Assembly (NCBI RefSeq): GCF_003308995.1
Contig: NZ_QFFJ01000001.1
Coordinates: 1,240,001 to 1,304,000, forward strand
DNA length: 64,000 nucleotides
Reading direction: 5' to 3'
DNA from: Chitinophaga flava
Lineage (GTDB): Bacteria; Bacteroidota; Bacteroidia; Chitinophagales; Chitinophagaceae
Below are positions 60,571 through 64,000 of this stretch, piece after piece. Positions within the stretch are counted from its first letter, which is position 1; each line of letters opens with the position of its first letter. A model generated the notes under the pieces. It was given only the letters and a program-made list of their open reading frames with translations, had not been told where the DNA came from and searched no databases. The position numbers and the translations under genes are program-made.

Positions 60571-61625
60571 GCTACCAGGATAGAAAATAGTGCAATGCCA
60601 ATAGTTCCGCCGAGCTGTTGTGTAATGTTATAAAGTAATACGCCCTGCCCTACCTGTTTACCTTCCAGTTTTGAAAGCGTCAAAGTGCATACTGACAAGG
60701 ATAAAGCGGCAACAGCCACGCCACGGACCAGCCATAACGGGAACGTATCTACGGATATATGTCGGTATGATATAAAACAGCAGACAGTCAACAGTAGCAG
60801 ACCTATTATTATCATCATGTACTTCAGCCCCTGGGCCTTTTCTATCAGGAATGCAGTTGCAGGAAGCACCACAATCGGGAGCGCGATAATGGACCACAGC
60901 GGATTTGCGGACGCTGGTGCACCAGCTAATGATGCCATGGTAACAGAGGACCCGGCTACACCCAAGGCTGTAATGAAAGATAATACAAGACCAGTACGTA
61001 CATGGGAATGTTGCAACATTCCTGTTGTTCTCTTTTCATACGATCCGTTTCTCACAAAAATTAATACCAGCACACCTGCAATTATACCCACCGGAATATT
61101 GGCAAAAAAGATATACGGCCAGGAGTAATTGTCTGCTGTGTAACCTCCGAAAGGTTGCGCCAACGCTCCACCAGCAAGCATACCAAGCATCACAAACACC
61201 TGTGAGGTCGCCCGTTTTTCGACAGGCCAGCTTTCGGTAATCATAGTATGAGACAACACCAGCATACCGCCGCCACCGAGTCCCTGCAGAAAACGGAAAA
61301 TTGCCAGCTCCCGGATATCAGTGGCATTCCCACAGAAAAAAGAACCAACCGTAAAAAGTATAATCGTTATAACAAGATAATCCCTTCTGCCCAACAGCCC
61401 GGAAAGCCAGTTACTAAGCGCCATAATAACTAAGTTACCAAAAGAATAAGCTGCCACTACCCAGATTAGCTGGTCAGAAGATATGCCCAGATTCGCTTTC
61501 ATCTCAGAAAACGCCGGATTGACGACTGAATAATTCATTACCGACAGTACAATGCAGATAATAGCAGCAAACGTTATACAGACACGCCGAAATCCATATT
61601 CGACCAAAGAAGACAGTTGTTTCAT
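60567..61625 (-). CDS. Shortened DHA2-like MFS transporter
   Basis: A 352-residue membrane protein with about 11 helices. The N-terminal half is typical of DHA2 pumps (MNYSVVNPAFSEMKANLG, LGRRD, FLQGLGGGGMLVLSHTM, IFFANIPVGIIAGV). The family usually has 14 helices and about 500 residues; here the segment after helix 6 is compressed, and the protein stops after TQQLGGTIGIALFSILVA, where relatives continue for about 100 residues with a periplasmic loop and a last helix. The frame is intact otherwise. It may be a short functional variant or a degraded gene. It is convergent with the beta-flower gene. Confidence 0.8.
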   Translation of the reverse strand: MKQLSSLVEYGFRRVCITFAAIICIVLSVMNYSVVNPAFSEMKANLGISSDQLIWVVAAYSFGNLVIMALSNWLSGLLGRRDYLVITIILFTVGSFFCGNATDIRELAIFRFLQGLGGGGMLVLSHTMITESWPVEKRATSQVFVMLGMLAGGALAQPFGGYTADNYSWPYIFFANIPVGIIAGVLVLIFVRNGSYEKRTTGMLQHSHVRTGLVLSFITALGVAGSSVTMASLAGAPASANPLWSIIALPIVVLPATAFLIEKAQGLKYMMIIIGLLLLTVCCFISYRHISVDTFPLWLVRGVAVAALSLSVCTLTLSKLEGKQVGQGVLLYNITQQLGGTIGIALFSILVA

Positions 61626-61752
61626 AGGAATGCAGGGAAGGGATTTTTTACGCTGCTAAGTTAGCACGATTTTGAAATTCGTTTCTTTTTAATGGGTGAT
61701 AATTTTTACCGGCTGGTATTAATATTCAAATTCACCCTTTAAACAATGGATC

Positions 61753-61833
61753 ATGTCAGGAAGAACAAAACTTATTCTTTGCAGCATCTCGGTAGTATTG
61801 ACAGCCTTATGTCTCTATTATTTTTTGGGATAA
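61753..61833 (+). CDS. Possible 26-residue membrane peptide, weak support
   Basis: A short frame that gives a single hydrophobic helix (LILCSISVVLTALCLYYFLG) with a basic N-terminus (MSGRTK). It lies in the otherwise empty 61626-62013 stretch. It could be a small membrane peptide or chance. Confidence 0.2.
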   Translation: MSGRTKLILCSISVVLTALCLYYFLG

Positions 61834-61849
61834 CAAAACCCGATTTAAT

Positions 61850-62017
61850 ATGGAATCGTTTGAAAAGGATGGGGTAAGCTGTCCGGTTATCCCGGCAAAC
61901 CTGCCCTGGTATAGAAAGGTTGCTGCCTTATTTTTTAGGTTCGGGGTATGTCCTTTGTGTATCACGATGAGCCTGGCCTACAGCATTGGCCGGTTTTTCA
62001 GAAAAAGAAAAGGATAA
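61850..62017 (+). CDS. Possible 55-residue membrane protein, weak support
   Basis: A frame starting MESFEKDGVSCPVI with a hydrophobic segment (VAALFFRFGVCPLCITMSLA) and a basic tail (GRFFRKRKG), which is a plausible single-helix membrane protein. Its stop codon lies within the left arm of the terminator hairpin at 62014-62059, as expected for a real gene end. No homolog was recognised. Confidence 0.3.
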   Translation: MESFEKDGVSCPVIPANLPWYRKVAALFFRFGVCPLCITMSLAYSIGRFFRKRKG

Positions 62018-62059
62018 GAGAGCAGTCGTTTCCATTCCTGGAAACGACTGCTCTCTTAT
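62014..62059. terminator. Perfect 21-bp terminator hairpin
   Basis: The arm at 62014-62034 is matched exactly by 62039-62059 around the loop TTCC. It lies 4 nt after the stop of the leftward lyase gene and also follows the possible small gene on the plus strand. Confidence 0.75.
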
Positions 62060-62063
62060 AATA

Positions 62064-63140
62064 TCAGTTTGCTTCTACTTTCATAGAAGACACTTTATCA
62101 TTAAAGTTATTGTTCTTCAGGCAGCTACCATCGGCTGTGAGTACCAGTGAGTCACCGGTGAAGTTGTCGCCGTCATACAGGGTTACTTTTAATCCTGCGG
62201 GTATTTTAAGTGAGGAAGCATCGTTGTCGATACCGCCTTTGGCGGTAATATCAGCTGTTGTATAGCTGCCAATACCGAAAGAAGCAGACCATCCGGTATA
62301 GCTGCAGTTCTGGTACATGGTTGTCAGCAGATTATTGTTGCCGCCGGTTGGTGCAGCTTCTGCATAGGTGGAAGCTATTTTGATACCATGTACATAGTTG
62401 GTGATATCACTGGGATCGCCGCCATACACGCCGAATTTGGGATCACAATAATCGGCATCCAGTGTACGGGCCGGATAACGCTGGGTACCGTTAACGAGTG
62501 TTTGTTTAACACCATTGTACCAAAATTCTATGAACCCGATGCTGGCATCTCTGGATACTTTCAGGTGCAGTACCATGGTATTCCAGGTATTGCGGAACAG
62601 TGGTGTCACCCATACTTCGGTACCTATTTTACCAGGTGCGTAATGCATAAGATGAAGGGTGCCGCTGCTGGAAGTACTTACTACGATCGGAAAATTTTGT
62701 GTCATAGGCTGTGTGGAGCCATATGCTTTCCACTGGAATACCGCATTGGTGTTCTGTGTGGCTGGTATGTCCAGTTTAGATCGCCATCCGATGTAGATAT
62801 CGTCGCCTTCCGCTGCCTGGTAGTTTTTGGCGCCGTGGCCTTCTGTACGGTGGCTGCCGGCGGGTTTGTAAAATTTCCATACCTGTCCGTAAACGGGATC
62901 TGTATCTACGGAGATAGTGCCTGTTCCTTCAATATTAAGCACTTTCCATACGTTAGAGGAGCCCAACGCTGCGTCGCCATCAAATAGAAGGGACTGCACA
63001 TTTACAGTCGCAGTAGTAGCACCGTTTGTGGTAACGGTACTTTTACCGGGAAGGGCATTCATGTTTTTTGTACAATGGGTGAGGGTGAACAGTGTACTGC
63101 TGGCAAAGAAGAGGGTGGCAATTGCCTGAGGTGTTTTCAT
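62064..63140 (-). CDS. PL20-like polysaccharide lyase with beta/gamma-crystallin domain
   Basis: A 358-residue lipoprotein (TLTHCTKNM, Cys23). The N-terminal part (about 45-260) resembles heparin/glucuronan-lyase-type jelly-roll domains: YGQVWKFYKPAGSHRTEGHG, DDIYIGWRSKLDIP, NTMVLHLKVSRDASIGFIEF and KFGVYGGDPSDI. The C-terminal part (about 270-358) is a beta/gamma-crystallin domain: TMYQNCSYTGWSASFGIGSY and KVTLYDGDNFTGDSLVLTAD. The crystallin module probably binds calcium or glycan. The combination suits a surface enzyme against an acidic polysaccharide, an inference. It is monocistronic with a perfect terminator behind it. Confidence 0.78.
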   Translation of the reverse strand: MKTPQAIATLFFASSTLFTLTHCTKNMNALPGKSTVTTNGATTATVNVQSLLFDGDAALGSSNVWKVLNIEGTGTISVDTDPVYGQVWKFYKPAGSHRTEGHGAKNYQAAEGDDIYIGWRSKLDIPATQNTNAVFQWKAYGSTQPMTQNFPIVVSTSSSGTLHLMHYAPGKIGTEVWVTPLFRNTWNTMVLHLKVSRDASIGFIEFWYNGVKQTLVNGTQRYPARTLDADYCDPKFGVYGGDPSDITNYVHGIKIASTYAEAAPTGGNNNLLTTMYQNCSYTGWSASFGIGSYTTADITAKGGIDNDASSLKIPAGLKVTLYDGDNFTGDSLVLTADGSCLKNNNFNDKVSSMKVEAN

Positions 63141-63258
63141 GTGGGGAATTTATTAGAGGTTATTTAGATATACCTAATATACAATTCCGGTCATGACCAA
63201 ACAGATAGCATCTTCGCAGAAACAGGTACTGGATTCATCCAAACTTTACATGTGGCCC

Positions 63259-64000
63259 TTACATCAAATCCTGCAAATTCTCCTCCTTCTCCCAATAAGT
63301 TGCTACAATATGCCTTAATAGGCCAGTATATGATTTCAAAATTGATGGTTGACTAAAAGTATAGAATTGATCATGGGTAGTATGGAAGCCCATATAAAAA
63401 AGCCAGAACCCGATGGAAAGATAAGGTACTACAGCCAGCTCCTGCTCAGTGATAGGACGATATTCACGATATGCATTCAAAAAAATGGCATAGTCTTCAT
63501 CTGCCGCTTTCTGCGTCATCCTTCCGTGATATACATCCAGGATAAGGTGTAGCCAAAAGGTCATGATATCATTTACCTGCCAGCCATAACCCATAAAATC
63601 AAAGTCAAAAAAGGTTACTGCATCATCTTTAAAATGAAAGTTTTTGGGGAGGAAGTCGAAATGGCAACAACCTTTTGAGAATCCGGCTGTATTTAACTGC
63701 GATAATTTTTCCTCTACCTGTCTGGCTGTTTGTTCCAGCCAGGCGTATCCTTCAGGATCCTCCGAAAAGGCAGGTCTCAGCTTTTCCAGTGGCTTGAAAA
63801 GGGTTGTCTCCAGATCAAAGCTCCACCTTTCTTTTCCCGGCGTGATCGTTGATCCTACCTGATGAAAGCGTCCCATTTCATGGCCCAGGACCCTAAGCTG
63901 GTTTTCATTCAGTGATCTGACTACTTGTCCCGGCGCATAGCTGAACAACACCAGGTATCTCTCTCCTTCAGCGGCATCAATCTTCAGGATTGTTTCTCCT
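63259..64000 (-). CDS. Aminoglycoside phosphotransferase-family kinase, 5' part cut by window edge
   Basis: The frame is open to the right edge, so the N-terminal part is missing; 247 codons are visible, beginning with ETILKIDAAEGERYLVLFSY. The C-lobe of an APH/homoserine-kinase-like phosphotransferase is clear: catalytic loop CHFDFLPKNFHF with Asp and Asn, then FFDFDFMGYGW as the metal-binding segment. The family phosphorylates small amino or hydroxy compounds. A GTG at 63951 would be an internal start but would cut into the N-lobe, so it is not used. Confidence 0.88.
   Translation of the reverse strand, partial: GETILKIDAAEGERYLVLFSYAPGQVVRSLNENQLRVLGHEMGRFHQVGSTITPGKERWSFDLETTLFKPLEKLRPAFSEDPEGYAWLEQTARQVEEKLSQLNTAGFSKGCCHFDFLPKNFHFKDDAVTFFDFDFMGYGWQVNDIMTFWLHLILDVYHGRMTQKAADEDYAIFLNAYREYRPITEQELAVVPYLSIGFWLFYMGFHTTHDQFYTFSQPSILKSYTGLLRHIVATYWEKEENLQDLM

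Overview
The window looks like chromosomal DNA of a Bacteroidota species, most likely a soil-type Chitinophagaceae such as Chitinophaga (inference). The reasons are three ECF sigma/FecR anti-sigma/TonB-receptor circuits with STN-type receptors, two SusC/SusD pairs, many lipobox lipoproteins, LytS/LytTR signalling, promoters of the Bacteroidota type (TTTG-N19-TAnnTTTG, clearest in front of tRNA-Leu) and few Shine-Dalgarno sites. No phage, conjugation, CRISPR or transposase genes were seen.

Left part (1-12.3 kb): two divergent amidohydrolase paralogs share an intergenic inverted repeat, followed by a small heavy-metal chaperone and a Cys-rich secreted protein. Then comes a leftward locus: ECF sigma, FecR, SusC, SusD, a Tat-exported metallophosphoesterase and a PafA-type alkaline phosphatase, closed by a strong terminator. 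It reads as a regulated system for capturing and dephosphorylating organic phosphate at the cell surface.

Middle-left (12.3-28.4 kb): a methyltransferase, then a TolC / HlyD / ABC-2 permease export operon that has no ATPase gene. A second leftward ECF/FecR/SusC/SusD locus follows, whose cargo is a HExxH zinc lipoprotein and a DUF4302 lipoprotein.

Middle (28.5-45.1 kb): an unusual leftward cluster contains a Tyr/Gly-rich protein, an LpoB-like lipoprotein, a COG3014-like lipoprotein, an FGE-sulfatase-fold protein and a protein resembling an ABC ATPase whose Walker A and catalytic Glu are lost. Next are a DHA2 MFS pump with C/G-ending codons, a family of short palindromic repeats (four copies at 18.2 and 35.1-36.0 kb), a MarR-GNAT fusion with an operator-overlapped promoter, a LytS/LytTR pair, several small housekeeping or stress genes, a GH20 hexosaminidase, and a TetR-fabF operon with a 20-bp palindrome beside tRNA-Leu(CAG).

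Right part (45.1-64 kb): an orphan Trp/Tyr-rich protein, a VOC protein, a parallel beta-helix lipoprotein, a serine beta-lactamase-like hydrolase, a third ECF/FecR/TonB-receptor locus with a DUF4397 lipoprotein instead of SusD, an orphan LytS-type kinase, a divergent MocR/GNAT pair with a shared inverted repeat, a beta-flower repeat protein, a shortened MFS protein, a PL20-like lyase fused to a beta/gamma-crystallin domain, and a phosphotransferase cut by the right edge. Family calls rest on reading motifs in the translations; no database search was possible.
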